Shown here piece after piece: positions 8,955 through 18,700 of a DNA stretch of 64,000 nucleotides (position 1 is its first letter; the number at the start of each line of letters is the position of its first letter). The notes beneath the pieces were generated by a model. That model did no database searches, was not told where the DNA came from, and saw only the letters and a program-made list of their open reading frames with translations. The stretch lies in NCBI GenBank assembly GCA_000751555.1, contig CCEZ01000075.1, positions 1 to 64,000 on the forward strand, given 5' to 3'. Position numbers and translations under genes: made by a program. This stretch comes from Anaerosalibacter massiliensis (GTDB lineage: Bacteria > Bacillota > Clostridia > Tissierellales > Sporanaerobacteraceae).

Positions 8955-10364
8955 ATGGAACCTAGAAAGAAGACTTATGTAAAGGATATAGATAGAACTA
9001 TCTATGATATAGCAAACAAAGAAAGACCTCGTTTTGCAACTATAAAGGGCTTAAATGAAGATATAATAAGAGAAATATCAAAGCAAAAAGCTGAACCTAA
9101 GTGGATGCTTGATCTTAGATTGAGATCTTTAAAAATATATAATAGCAAACCAGTACCTACTTGGGGGCCGGATCTTTCTGAACTTGATTTAGATAATATA
9201 GTCCATTATATTAGACCAGATATGGATATGAGCCATAGTTGGGAAGAAGTACCAGAAGATATAAAAGACACCTTTGAAAGACTTGGAATACCTCAGGCAG
9301 AAAGAGAATCCTTGGCAGGAGTAGGAGCCCAATATGATTCAGAAGTTGTATATCATAATACTAAAGATGAATTGACTAAACAAGGTGTAGTTTATCTAGA
9401 TATGGAAACAGCTGTTAAAGAGTATGAAGATATAGTTAAAGAATATTTTATGACTCTAATACCTCCAGAATATCACAAATATGCAGCATTACATGGAGCA
9501 GTATGGTCTGGTGGCTCTTTTGTATATGTGCCAAAAGGTGTGAAAGTAGATATTCCTATACAATCCTATTTTAGGCTCAATGCAAAAGGAGCGGGTCAAT
9601 TTGAACATACTTTAATAATAGTAGATGAAGGGGCAGATCTCCATTTTATAGAGGGCTGTTCAGCACCAGTATATAATGTTCAAAATGTTCATGCAGGAGC
9701 AGTAGAGTTATTTATTAGAAAAAGGGCTAAGCTGAGATATTCTACTATAGAAAATTGGTCAAAGAATATGTACAATTTAAATACAAAAAGGGCATTAGTA
9801 GAAGAAGAAGGGACAATAGAATGGGTGTCTGGTTCCTTTGGTTCTAGAATTTCCATGCTCTATCCTATGAGTATTTTAAAAGGAAGAAGGGCAAAATCAG
9901 AATTTACAGGAGTTACTTTTGCTGGTGAAGGACAAATATTGGATACTGGAGCAAAGGCACTTTTGGCAGCTCCTGAAACTTCTTGTGTTATAAATTCAAA
10001 ATCCATATCTAAATCAGGAGGAGTAGCAATGTATAGAGGTCTTCTTCAAGCAACTAAAGAAGCAAAGGGTGCTAAGGCTAGTGTAAACTGCGAATCTCTA
10101 ATGCTTGACAATGAATCAAGATCAGATACTCTCCCTATTATGGAATTCAAAAATGATAATATAGATATAGGTCATGAAGCTAAAATTGGAAGAATATCTG
10201 ATGAAAGTATATTTTATCTTATGAGTAGAGGCTTGAGTGAAGAAGAAGCTAAGGCTATGATAGTAAGAGGATTTGTAGAGCCTATTACTAAGGAATTGCC
10301 ACTAGAATATGCTGTAGAATTAAATAATCTTATAGATATTGAATTAGAAGGTACAATAGGTTAG
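8955..10364 (+). CDS. sufB: SufB, Fe-S cluster scaffold
   Basis: SufB is the scaffold subunit of the SufBC2D complex, on which nascent Fe-S clusters are built. It has 469 residues, the usual size. The conserved C-terminal core (NCESLMLDNESRSDTLP, then HEAKIGRISDESIFYLMSRG) is present. The cysteine of NCES lies in the region where the cluster-ligand cysteine of SufB is found. ATG 8955 follows AAGGAGAG. It lies between sufC and sufD with short gaps, so it should be made in step with them. Confidence 0.96.
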   Translation: MEPRKKTYVKDIDRTIYDIANKERPRFATIKGLNEDIIREISKQKAEPKWMLDLRLRSLKIYNSKPVPTWGPDLSELDLDNIVHYIRPDMDMSHSWEEVPEDIKDTFERLGIPQAERESLAGVGAQYDSEVVYHNTKDELTKQGVVYLDMETAVKEYEDIVKEYFMTLIPPEYHKYAALHGAVWSGGSFVYVPKGVKVDIPIQSYFRLNAKGAGQFEHTLIIVDEGADLHFIEGCSAPVYNVQNVHAGAVELFIRKRAKLRYSTIENWSKNMYNLNTKRALVEEEGTIEWVSGSFGSRISMLYPMSILKGRRAKSEFTGVTFAGEGQILDTGAKALLAAPETSCVINSKSISKSGGVAMYRGLLQATKEAKGAKASVNCESLMLDNESRSDTLPIMEFKNDNIDIGHEAKIGRISDESIFYLMSRGLSEEEAKAMIVRGFVEPITKELPLEYAVELNNLIDIELEGTIG

Positions 10365-10375
10365 GAGGATGGAAT

Positions 10376-11479
10376 ATGTTCCAGAATTATAAAAAGCAAA
10401 ATATTAAAGAATATGAAAGACTTCCTAATCCATATTGGAAGAGAATAAATGAAAATATTGTATTTCCAGAAGCTATTTCAGATTATAATAAAAATATTGT
10501 ATCTGAAAAGAATTTTAAACTCATAGAAAATATGGATGAAGATCTATGGTTTAAGTATATAGGATATTTAGAGTTAGATAAAAATCATGGATTAGGTGAA
10601 AAGTTTCTAAGATTTGCAGAAGGCTTTTCAAATACTGGTGTTTTCATAGATATTGAAGCTAATAGTTTAGGAAATAAATCAAAAATAAATATGAATATAG
10701 ATTCAGACAATCCCATTTTAGTAGATCATAATCTTGTTATAGTTAGAAAAAACAGCGAATTAGATATATATATTAATTATGAAGATGATGGAAAAACTAA
10801 TGGATTCCACAATGGATTTACAAAGATATATGTAGAAGATGGAGCAAAACTAAATATATATAAGATACAAAACTATTCTAATAAAATTAAACATTTTGAT
10901 TCTAGTACAATATTTGTAGATGAAGATGCAGAAATAAATATAGTAGATATTCAACTTGGTTCAAAATTAAAAGGTACTAATTATGATGTTCAACTTAAAG
11001 GGAATAGAAGTTTCTGTGATATAAAGAATGTATATTTAGGAACAGATAATAATAAAATGGATTTTAATTATCATTTTGATTTTTTAGGTAGAGAATCAGA
11101 AGGTTATATAGAATCATCAGGTGCTCTTACAGATGAATCTTGGAAAGTTTTCAGAAGTACAGAAAATTTTATTAAAGGTTGCAAGAAGGCAGAAGGTAGT
11201 GCCAAAGAATATGTAACCTTGCTTAACAAGAATATAAAAAGTCATGCTATTCCAGCGTTATTTGCTACAGAAGATGATATAATTGGAGATCATGCTGCTA
11301 GTGCAGGGCAATTAGATGAAAATAAGATGTTCTATCTAATGAGCAGAGGATTAGATGAAGAAAGGGCTAAAATTCTTGTAGTAGAATCATCTTTTGCTCC
11401 TATATTAGAAAGCTTATCTGACAAGGAAGTGAAGGCTGATATATTGAAACTTGTAAAGGATAGGCTGGGGAGGAATTAA
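10376..11479 (+). CDS. sufD: SufD, Fe-S assembly complex subunit
   Basis: SufD is the paralogue of SufB in the same beta-helix family (367 residues) and completes the SufBC2D complex. The C-terminal block GDHAASAGQLDENKMFYLMS carries the conserved histidine and the MSRG motif shared with SufB. The N-terminal half is more diverged and lysine/asparagine rich, as is usual for SufD. AGGAGG lies 6 bases before ATG 10376. The stop is one base away from the sufS ATG. Confidence 0.92.
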   Translation: MFQNYKKQNIKEYERLPNPYWKRINENIVFPEAISDYNKNIVSEKNFKLIENMDEDLWFKYIGYLELDKNHGLGEKFLRFAEGFSNTGVFIDIEANSLGNKSKINMNIDSDNPILVDHNLVIVRKNSELDIYINYEDDGKTNGFHNGFTKIYVEDGAKLNIYKIQNYSNKIKHFDSSTIFVDEDAEINIVDIQLGSKLKGTNYDVQLKGNRSFCDIKNVYLGTDNNKMDFNYHFDFLGRESEGYIESSGALTDESWKVFRSTENFIKGCKKAEGSAKEYVTLLNKNIKSHAIPALFATEDDIIGDHAASAGQLDENKMFYLMSRGLDEERAKILVVESSFAPILESLSDKEVKADILKLVKDRLGRN

Positions 11480-11480
11480 A

Positions 11481-12704
11481 ATGAAAGATTTTAAAAATGA
11501 TTTTAGAATTCTAAAAGAGAAGGTAAACGGAAGCACTATAGCCTATTTAGATAATGGAGCTACTACTCAAAAGTCTTTCCAAGTAATAGAAGCAATAGAA
11601 AAGTATAATAAGCTATATAATGGAAATCCCCATAGAGGAGCCCATTATTTAAGTATAAAAGCTACAGAGTTATATGAAAATGCTAGAAAAAAAGTAGCTA
11701 AATTTATAGGAATAAAAGATTCAAGGGAGATAATATTTACTAAAAATGCTACAGAAGCTTTAAATCTTATAGCTTATTCTTATGGTATGAACAGTTTGAA
11801 AAAAGGAGATGAAATACTTCTTTCCATCACTAATCATCATAGTAATATAGTTCCTTGGCAAATGGTAGCTAAAAAAACTGGTGCCAAAATTGTATATTTG
11901 AACTGTGATGAAAAAGGTCAGATAAAGAAAGAAGATATAGATAGGAAAATAAATGAAAATACAAAAATCATAAGTATATCCCATTTAACCAATGTATTTG
12001 GAGTAGTACACCCTATTGAATATATTATAGAAAAAGGCAGAAAATACTCAGCTACTATTATAGTCGATGGAGCTCAAAGTGTACCTCATATGAATATAGA
12101 TATGGAAAAATTAAATCCAGATTTTCTAGTGTTTTCAGGTCATAAAATGTTATCTTCTATGGGAATTGGAGTCCTTTATGGAAAAATTGAAAGATTAGAG
12201 AAAATGGAACCATTTTTATTTGGTGGAGATATGATTGAATATGTAGATCTTTATGATACAAGTTTTAATGAAGTTCCATATAAATTTGAAGCAGGAACAC
12301 AGAATGTAGAAGGGGCTGTTTCTTTATCATCAGCTATAGATTATATTGAGAATATAGGAATTGGTAGGATAGAATCTATAGAAGGTGAGTTACTAAGGTA
12401 TACAGTGGAAAAAATGAAGGAAAATAAATATATAGAAATCTACGGGGGAGATGATTTAACTAATAGAAAGAGTATGATATCTTTCAATGTGAAAGATGTC
12501 CATCCTCATGATGTGGCTACTATACTAGATAGTGATAATATAGCCATAAGAGCAGGGCATCATTGTACTCAACCATTTATGAAATATATGGGACTTAATT
12601 CAACTTGTAGGGCTAGTTTCTATTTTTATAATACATTTGAGGACATAGACAGACTAATTGATTCTCTTAAAAAAGTAAGGGGTGTTTTAGGATATGAGTA
12701 TTAA
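11481..12704 (+). CDS. sufS: SufS, group II cysteine desulfurase
   Basis: SufS is the PLP enzyme that removes sulfur from cysteine and passes it as persulfide to SufU. It has 407 residues. The PLP lysine is K222 in SGHKMLSS and the catalytic cysteine is C362 in RAGHHCTQP. The short loop around the cysteine and the RAGHHC motif mark group II (SufS) rather than group I (IscS). Its 3' end overlaps sufU by 11 bases, so the desulfurase and its sulfur acceptor are translationally coupled. Confidence 0.96.
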   Translation: MKDFKNDFRILKEKVNGSTIAYLDNGATTQKSFQVIEAIEKYNKLYNGNPHRGAHYLSIKATELYENARKKVAKFIGIKDSREIIFTKNATEALNLIAYSYGMNSLKKGDEILLSITNHHSNIVPWQMVAKKTGAKIVYLNCDEKGQIKKEDIDRKINENTKIISISHLTNVFGVVHPIEYIIEKGRKYSATIIVDGAQSVPHMNIDMEKLNPDFLVFSGHKMLSSMGIGVLYGKIERLEKMEPFLFGGDMIEYVDLYDTSFNEVPYKFEAGTQNVEGAVSLSSAIDYIENIGIGRIESIEGELLRYTVEKMKENKYIEIYGGDDLTNRKSMISFNVKDVHPHDVATILDSDNIAIRAGHHCTQPFMKYMGLNSTCRASFYFYNTFEDIDRLIDSLKKVRGVLGYEY

Positions 12705-13137
12705 TCAAATATATACAGAGCTTATAAGAGAGCATAATAAAAACCCTATAAATAAAAAAGAAATATCTGATGCCACTATTTCAGAAAAAGGACATAACCC
12801 AAGCTGTGGAGATGAAATAACTCTTCATTTAAAAGTAGATAATGATATTATAGTAGATGCTTCTTTTTCAGGAGTAGGTTGTGCAATATCACAGGCTTCT
12901 ACTTCCATGATGATAGATATAATGAAAGGTAAAACAGTAAATGAAGCTGAAAAAATTGCAAATATTTTTTTAAGAATGATAAGAAAAGAAATAGATGATG
13001 AAGAAGAAGATTTGAGTATACTAGGGGATGCTGTATTTTTAGAAAACATATCTAATATGCCAGCAAGGGTAAAATGTAGTGTCCTACCTTGGCATACCCT
13101 TAAGATATCTTTAGAAAAGCTTAATAATAGTAAATAA
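12694..13137 (+). CDS. sufU: SufU, zinc-dependent sulfurtransferase
   Basis: SufU takes persulfide sulfur from SufS and delivers it to the scaffold. The family ligand set is intact: C38 and D40 in CGDE, C63 in GVGCAISQAS and C128 in RVKCSVLPW. The insert between the second and third cysteines distinguishes SufU from the IscU scaffold and is present here. Length is 147 residues. The start overlaps the end of sufS. The order C-B-D-S-U is the usual Gram-positive layout. Confidence 0.95.
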   Translation: MSINQIYTELIREHNKNPINKKEISDATISEKGHNPSCGDEITLHLKVDNDIIVDASFSGVGCAISQASTSMMIDIMKGKTVNEAEKIANIFLRMIRKEIDDEEEDLSILGDAVFLENISNMPARVKCSVLPWHTLKISLEKLNNSK

Positions 13138-13225
13138 AATTTTGTTATAATCCTTCCTTTTAAAATAGACGCTTATTTGGTAATATAGGACTATAGGCAT
13201 ATAAAATATATGGGAAGGTGAAGAC

Positions 13226-13495
13226 ATGGATGACAAAATAAGGGGAGAGATATCAGCACTTAGAAAGGATTTGCTAGGTTTAAGATCTGATGTTTCAGGG
13301 ATAAAAAATGATTTGACAACTTTGAAAGGATATGTATTTAGATTAGAGAGCAAGATAGATAATGACCTTAAAGCGATTTCCAATGGAAATAGAAAAAGTA
13401 TAGATGCTATTAAAAGTTTAGAAAGAGAAATAAAGGATTTAAATAAAAATATAGATAAAAAGGTAAAGGAATGGGAAAGATTCAAAGGATTTTGA
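13226..13495 (+). CDS. Small coiled-coil protein, function unknown
   Basis: This 89-residue protein has heptad-like hydrophobic spacing over nearly its whole length (GLRSDVSGIKNDLTTLKGYV and onwards) and no membrane segment or signal peptide. GGGAAGG lies 8 bases before ATG 13226. It follows the suf operon by 88 bases with no terminator seen between, so read-through is possible. I do not recognise a family. The sequence resembles short tail-fibre or tropomyosin-like coiled coils, but that is composition, not homology. The opposite-strand ORF here is taken as a shadow. Confidence 0.6.
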   Translation: MDDKIRGEISALRKDLLGLRSDVSGIKNDLTTLKGYVFRLESKIDNDLKAISNGNRKSIDAIKSLEREIKDLNKNIDKKVKEWERFKGF

Positions 13496-13522
13496 AATTA
13501 TTTCTTCAAAAATAAATAGGAA

Positions 13523-13561
13523 TATAATAAGCCAGTGAGATTATTTCACTGGCCTATTATA
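13523..13561. terminator. Bidirectional terminator
   Basis: A hairpin built on GCCAGTGA and TCACTGGC has flanking AATA/TATT pairs. It lies between the convergent small coiled-coil gene and the ECF S-component, and overlaps the end of the latter. Confidence 0.75.
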
Positions 13562-14070
13562 CTTCTATTTTTATTATTATAGAATTTAGTTAAAGCTGGA
13601 ATAAGTAAAAATTGAATTATAATTCCTGGTATTGCTGTAATAGTTGTTCTTTTAATGAATGTGAGTGGAGAAGGTAAATTAAGTTCAAAAGCCAAAGTAA
13701 AAAGCATTATTGATAAAGCTCCTCCTACTCGTCCTAATATCATAGAAAATATTAAAGATGGCATAAGTTTTATTCCTAATTTTTTATAAAACACCCCACT
13801 AATAAATCCATAAAGACCTAGCTCTATTGTCATCACCCAAAGAAAAGGCATAGTTGGTATATTAGTTATAAGATAACTAAGTATCGGGGTAAGTATTCCT
13901 ACTATCAGCCCTAAAGATGGTCCTAGTACAAGGCCACTAAATAATACTGGAATATGCATAGGTGAAAAAATAGTTCCATTAATCCCAAAGAAATGAAATG
14001 CCATTGGTAGTACAATGCCTATTATAATTAATATAGCTGCCATAATTAAATCTTTTGTTTTATACTTCAT
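13546..14070 (-). CDS. ECF transporter S-component, substrate unknown
   Basis: This integral membrane protein of 174 residues has about six hydrophobic segments. It has the look of an ECF-type vitamin-transporter specificity subunit: a short N-terminus, a helix ending MAFHFFGINGTIFSPMHIPV, and a C-terminal NNK-rich tail. Such proteins bind a vitamin or precursor and work with a shared EcfA/A'/T module, which is not in the window. The HIPV segment occurs in several S families, so I do not assign a substrate. GAGAGGGGA precedes ATG 14070. It lies 43 bases after the chemoreceptor-like gene on the same strand. Confidence 0.7.
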   Translation of the reverse strand: MKYKTKDLIMAAILIIIGIVLPMAFHFFGINGTIFSPMHIPVLFSGLVLGPSLGLIVGILTPILSYLITNIPTMPFLWVMTIELGLYGFISGVFYKKLGIKLMPSLIFSMILGRVGGALSIMLFTLAFELNLPSPLTFIKRTTITAIPGIIIQFLLIPALTKFYNNKNRSIIGQ

Positions 14071-14113
14071 ATAAAATCCCCTCTCTTGTATAATTAAAGC
14101 CCATCTTATTATA

Positions 14114-15406
14114 CTATTTTACTTTAAATTCTTCTAATTCTTTTTTCAAGTTTTTGGATAAGGTAAATAAATCTCTAGATTGTTCTTTTATTTTCCAAGT
14201 ATTTTTTACTTGTTCATTAGATATAGAAGAAATATTTCCTATTTTTTCGGATATAGACATATTAGCAGAGGAGATATTTTCTCTAGAAGCAAATAATTCA
14301 TCCTTACTATTTATAATTTCATTTAATATTTCTAAATTTTCATCTATATTAAATTGGCTATATTTTAAAAATTCATCTACTGCATAGTTATATTTATCAA
14401 TATTTTCGAATTTCTTATTTTGAGTTTGAAGATTATTTTTAGTGTTATTTATATCAGTTTGTAAATTATTTAGATTTTCTTCAATATTTTCAAAAGTAAC
14501 AGAAATAGATTTTATAGTTTTTTCAATATCATCACTTATTATTTTGATTTCTTTATTAGCCTCAGGTTGTCTATTGCTATCATCCTCTACATTGGCTATT
14601 AGTGTTAGAAGACCTATTTTCTCAGTGGAATTTTCTATATTCTCTACTAATTTTTCTAAATTCTTAATGTAGGTTCTTAGGCTATCTGTCCTATCTATAT
14701 TATCTTCCAATAATACAGTCAGATTGTTGATTTCTTGGTTTAAATAGTTAAGTGAATCTTTTCCCTTTAAAACTAGTTTAACTTTATTATTTACATCTTG
14801 CTTCATAATAGTAAGTGAATCATCTATTCCATGTATCTTTTCATATACCTCACTTAATTCACTAAATGCATCCTCTAAATAATCATTTTGAGCAGCTAAA
14901 CTTAGTTTTATATCTTCAGCCATATACTTTAACTTTCCATTATTTATCTCTTCATCCTTTGAGATTAACTCTAAGGTCTTAGAATAATGCCTTACATTAC
15001 CAGTCATGCGGACAACATCTTTAATAGTATTGTTCAATTTATTACTCATAAAATTAAACTCTCTAGCTGTATCGTAGACCTTGCTATTTTTAGGAATTTT
15101 ATCAATATCAATCTGATTTGTAAAATCCCCACTTCGAACTTTTTTAACATGGCTAGATATGTGACTAAAGTCCTTATGAAATGAGAACAAAAATATGAGT
15201 AGAACTATAGCAACTATTAAACTTATAGTAAAAGTATTTACATATTTACTTAAACCTGTAACTGGCAGTTCATTATTTTTAATTAAATTTGAGATCTGAT
15301 GGTAGGATGTATAGAATAATCCAGCTGTTAAAACACCTACTAAAGCTAGTAAAATAGCGAACTTCCATTTTCGTACCCTAACTGTTTTTAAGGTTTTTTC
15401 TTTCAT
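14114..15406 (-). CDS. Chemoreceptor-like protein with a degenerate signalling tip
   Basis: The 430-residue protein has transmembrane segments near residues 15-35 and 55-74, a HAMP-like stretch to about residue 130, and a long coiled-coil cytoplasmic rod, the layout of a methyl-accepting chemotaxis protein. The hairpin tip that contacts CheA and CheW is not conserved. Where receptors read [15 protein letters not shown], this protein reads LLTLIANVEDDSNRQPE, losing the invariant glutamate/arginine pattern. There is almost no extracellular domain, only about 18 residues between the helices. It probably does not drive CheA. It may be a scaffold or an evolved non-signalling relative. Confidence 0.7.
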   Translation of the reverse strand: MKEKTLKTVRVRKWKFAILLALVGVLTAGLFYTSYHQISNLIKNNELPVTGLSKYVNTFTISLIVAIVLLIFLFSFHKDFSHISSHVKKVRSGDFTNQIDIDKIPKNSKVYDTAREFNFMSNKLNNTIKDVVRMTGNVRHYSKTLELISKDEEINNGKLKYMAEDIKLSLAAQNDYLEDAFSELSEVYEKIHGIDDSLTIMKQDVNNKVKLVLKGKDSLNYLNQEINNLTVLLEDNIDRTDSLRTYIKNLEKLVENIENSTEKIGLLTLIANVEDDSNRQPEANKEIKIISDDIEKTIKSISVTFENIEENLNNLQTDINNTKNNLQTQNKKFENIDKYNYAVDEFLKYSQFNIDENLEILNEIINSKDELFASRENISSANMSISEKIGNISSISNEQVKNTWKIKEQSRDLFTLSKNLKKELEEFKVK

Positions 15407-15766
15407 TGAGATCCCCCTTAATTAATTCGTAAATTGTTATTTTTTTCCCACTGTTATTATTTTATTTTAGATATAGACAGAAAACAAGGAGTCAAAAGAC
15501 TCATTTTTACAGTTTATATGAGATTTAGAGATTTTTTTAAAATTTTTGTCAATTTATAAAGTGAAAAAATTCTAAATGACAAGATATTCAATCGTTTTCC
15601 ATTTTTTTAAAAAAGCATTTGAAAATGTCAGAAAATTTAGAACGGTTTTTATTGTAGTTGTTTAGGACAAGTGATATAATCTCAAACAAGAAAACAATGG
15701 AAAAACATAGGAGGTGAATAGTAAAGCAAGGAACAAAAAATTATAAAACAGGGGGTATAGGGATAA
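15407..15766. promoter_or_regulatory. Divergent intergenic region before the subtilase
   Basis: No gene is seen here. On the plus strand a TATAAT at 15675-15680 is a likely -10 for the protease, with a poor -35. An AGGAGGTG at about 15710-15717 has no start codon at the right distance, apart from ending a six-codon ORF (ATG GAA AAA CAT AGG AGG TGA). The protease itself starts about 50 bases later. Confidence 0.4.
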
Positions 15767-18700
15767 ATGGAAGAAAGGAAAAGTGTTAAAAAGCTACTTT
15801 CAGTTTTGCTTGTATTTGTACTTTTATTTAGTTCACTTGCAACTTTTGCTCAAGGGAATGCAAATGATGAAGTTAAAAGTTTAAAGAAGGATCTAAAAAA
15901 ACAAGCAAAAGAAAAAATCCATTCAGATGTACAGAAGGCAATTAAAAAGAGTGATGATGTAGAGGTATTAGTTTATTTAAAAGATAGGATAGATCCAAAT
16001 AAGGTAGCAAAATCCAATGTAGAAGGAAAAACTCCTTATGAAAGAAAATTATCATCTAGGAAAGCAGTATTAAATGCTCTCATAGATAAGGCAGAAACTA
16101 GCCAACTAAATTTAATAAAATATCTAGAACAAGAAAAAAAGAAAGGTAAAGTATCAGATTTTGAATCTCACTATATAGTAAATATGGTCTATGTAAAAGG
16201 GGATAAAGATACAGTAGAAAATATATCTTATATGGATGAAGTAGAAAAAGTATATCTAAATAAAAAAATAGATGATGGCAGACCTGATCCTAAGAGGATG
16301 AAAGGTATTTTAGAAAATGATAATGAATTGGAATGGAATATAGAGAGAGTAGGGGCACCATTAGCTTGGGACCTAGGAATAGAAGGCTCAGGCGCAGTAG
16401 TAGGTCTAATTGACACAGGGGCAGACTGGACTCATGAAGCCTTAAAAACAAGCTGGAGGGGATATGATCCTAATAACCCAGACAAACCAATTTCAGAAGG
16501 AAACTGGTTTGATGCTGTATCTGGTAGGAATATGCCTTATGATGACCCAAGTGTACCTCATGGAAGTCATGTTCTTGGAACAATACTTGGTCAAGGACCA
16601 GAAGGGAAAAATAAAATAGGTGTAGCACCAAAGGCAAAATGGATAGCAGCAAAAGCTTTCACTGAAGACGGAGGATATGATAATTGGCTTCTTTCAGCAG
16701 GAGAATGGATGTTGGCACCAGGAGGAGACCCTTCATTAGCACCAGATGTGATAAATAACTCTTGGAGTAGTGGTGGAGGAAATACCTTTGATGAATGGTA
16801 TAGAGACATGGTAAAGGCTTGGAGAGCAGCAGGGATATTGCCAGTATTTGCAGCAGGGAATGAAAGATTGGGCCCATCTCAGCCAGGTTCTATTCCTAAT
16901 CCAGCTAACTATCCAGAAAGTTTTGCTGTAGCAGCTACAGATAAAAATGATAAAAGAGCAAGTTTTTCTAAACAAGGTCCTGGACCTTATGGAGATGATA
17001 TAAAACCAGAAATATCAGCACCAGGAGTGGGAATACGCTCTTCAGTACCAGGAGGATATGAAGGAGGTTGGAATGGTACAAGTATGGCAACTCCTCATAT
17101 AGTAGGGGCTACAGCGTTGTTATTATCATCTAATAATTCTCTTACACCAGATGAAATAGAAAATATAATTCAAAGTACGGCAACTCCATTAACAGATTCT
17201 CAATATAAAGAATCGCCAAACTTTGGATATGGCTATGGGCTTTTAAATGTATTTGATGCAGTTTCAGAAATTTCAACAGGTAGTGGGACTATTAAAGGTA
17301 GAGTTATAATAGATGGTGAAGATATAGATGATCCAGAAATAGAACATGAAGCTATGAAAGAATGTTTTATAGGGGCAGATATTCCTATAGAAGCTAAAAT
17401 AAAAGATGATATATCTATTGTAGATACTCAACTTTTCGTAAAACAAGATTCAAGTAAATATTGGATAGTTCTACCTATGGAATTAGAGTCGGGAAATGAA
17501 AAAGAAGGTGTTTATAAAGCTACTATACCTGCTGATTTAATTAAAGAACCAGGTATTTCATATAAAATTAAAGTAAGGGATTTTGGGGGAAATGTAGTAG
17601 AGACAGAAGAATATAGCATAAAGGTAAAATTTGGCATATTGCCAGGTGAATATAAAACAGATTTTGAAACTTATCCACTAGGATGGACCTTAGGAGGAGA
17701 CTGGGAATGGGGTACTCCTTCACCTAATATAGGAGGACCAAAGCCTTATAGTGGAGAAAAACTCATAGGTACAAAATTAGATGGAAATTATCCAAATAAC
17801 TCAGATAGTTTGCTTATTACTCCTCCTATAGATTTAAGAGGTGAAAATATAGATGAAGTTTCATTTAAATTTTTCCATTGGTATGAAACAGAAAATAGAT
17901 ATGATAAAGGACAAATTTTAATAACTAATGACTATGGAGAAAATTGGACAGAAATAGGTCCTATGTATTCAGGGGATGGAAAGACATGGGAAGAAGTAGC
18001 TATAGACTTAAAAGAGTATTTAGGGTCCAAGAATCCAATTTTTATAGGATTTAGATTTACTTCAGATATTTCTATAAATAAATTAGGATGGTATATAGAT
18101 AATGTATCTTTAGAAGCAGTAGATTCTGATGAAGATATAGATATTAGAAATAAAGAAATGGAAAAACCTGAGGAAAAAACTATAGAAAAACTAAAAGAAG
18201 GTTATGTTGAGCCAAAAGATTTAGAATACAAAATTGAGAAAAGTAATAAAAAGTCTATAGATAAATATGAAAAAATATTAGATGAGGCAAAACCTAAGGA
18301 TATAAAACTATCTGGAATTCCAGCAGATGCTACAGTAACAGTCTTGGAAACAGGTAGAAGTGTAAGGACTGATCCAAGAGATGGAAGCTATTTATTGAAA
18401 CATGTTGCAAATAAAAATGGAGAAAGCTGGACTCTTAGGGCAGAGGCTTATGGTTATTATCCAAAAGAAATAAAAGTAAGTTTAAATGATGGAGAAACTA
18501 TAAAGAAAAACTTTAATCTAGACTCAATACCTACGGGAAGAGTAGTAGGTAGAGTATTTGATAGACATTCAAAGGAACCTGCTAAAAATGCAAGAATTAG
18601 AGTGAAGGAAGATTCAAGAATTGAAGAAGTAGTATCTGATGAAGAGGGAAGATTTACTATACCAGCTATATTTGAAGGTAGCTATACTTTAAAAGTAGTA

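Noticed and set aside
13111-13485. A 124-codon minus-strand frame over the small coiled-coil gene
   Set aside because: The plus-strand gene has a good ribosome site and coiled-coil pattern. The minus frame has neither and runs into the end of sufU.
16228-16975. Several overlapping minus-strand frames inside the subtilase gene
   Set aside because: They lie opposite the conserved catalytic domain, lack ribosome sites and have no protein-like pattern. They are shadows of the real gene.
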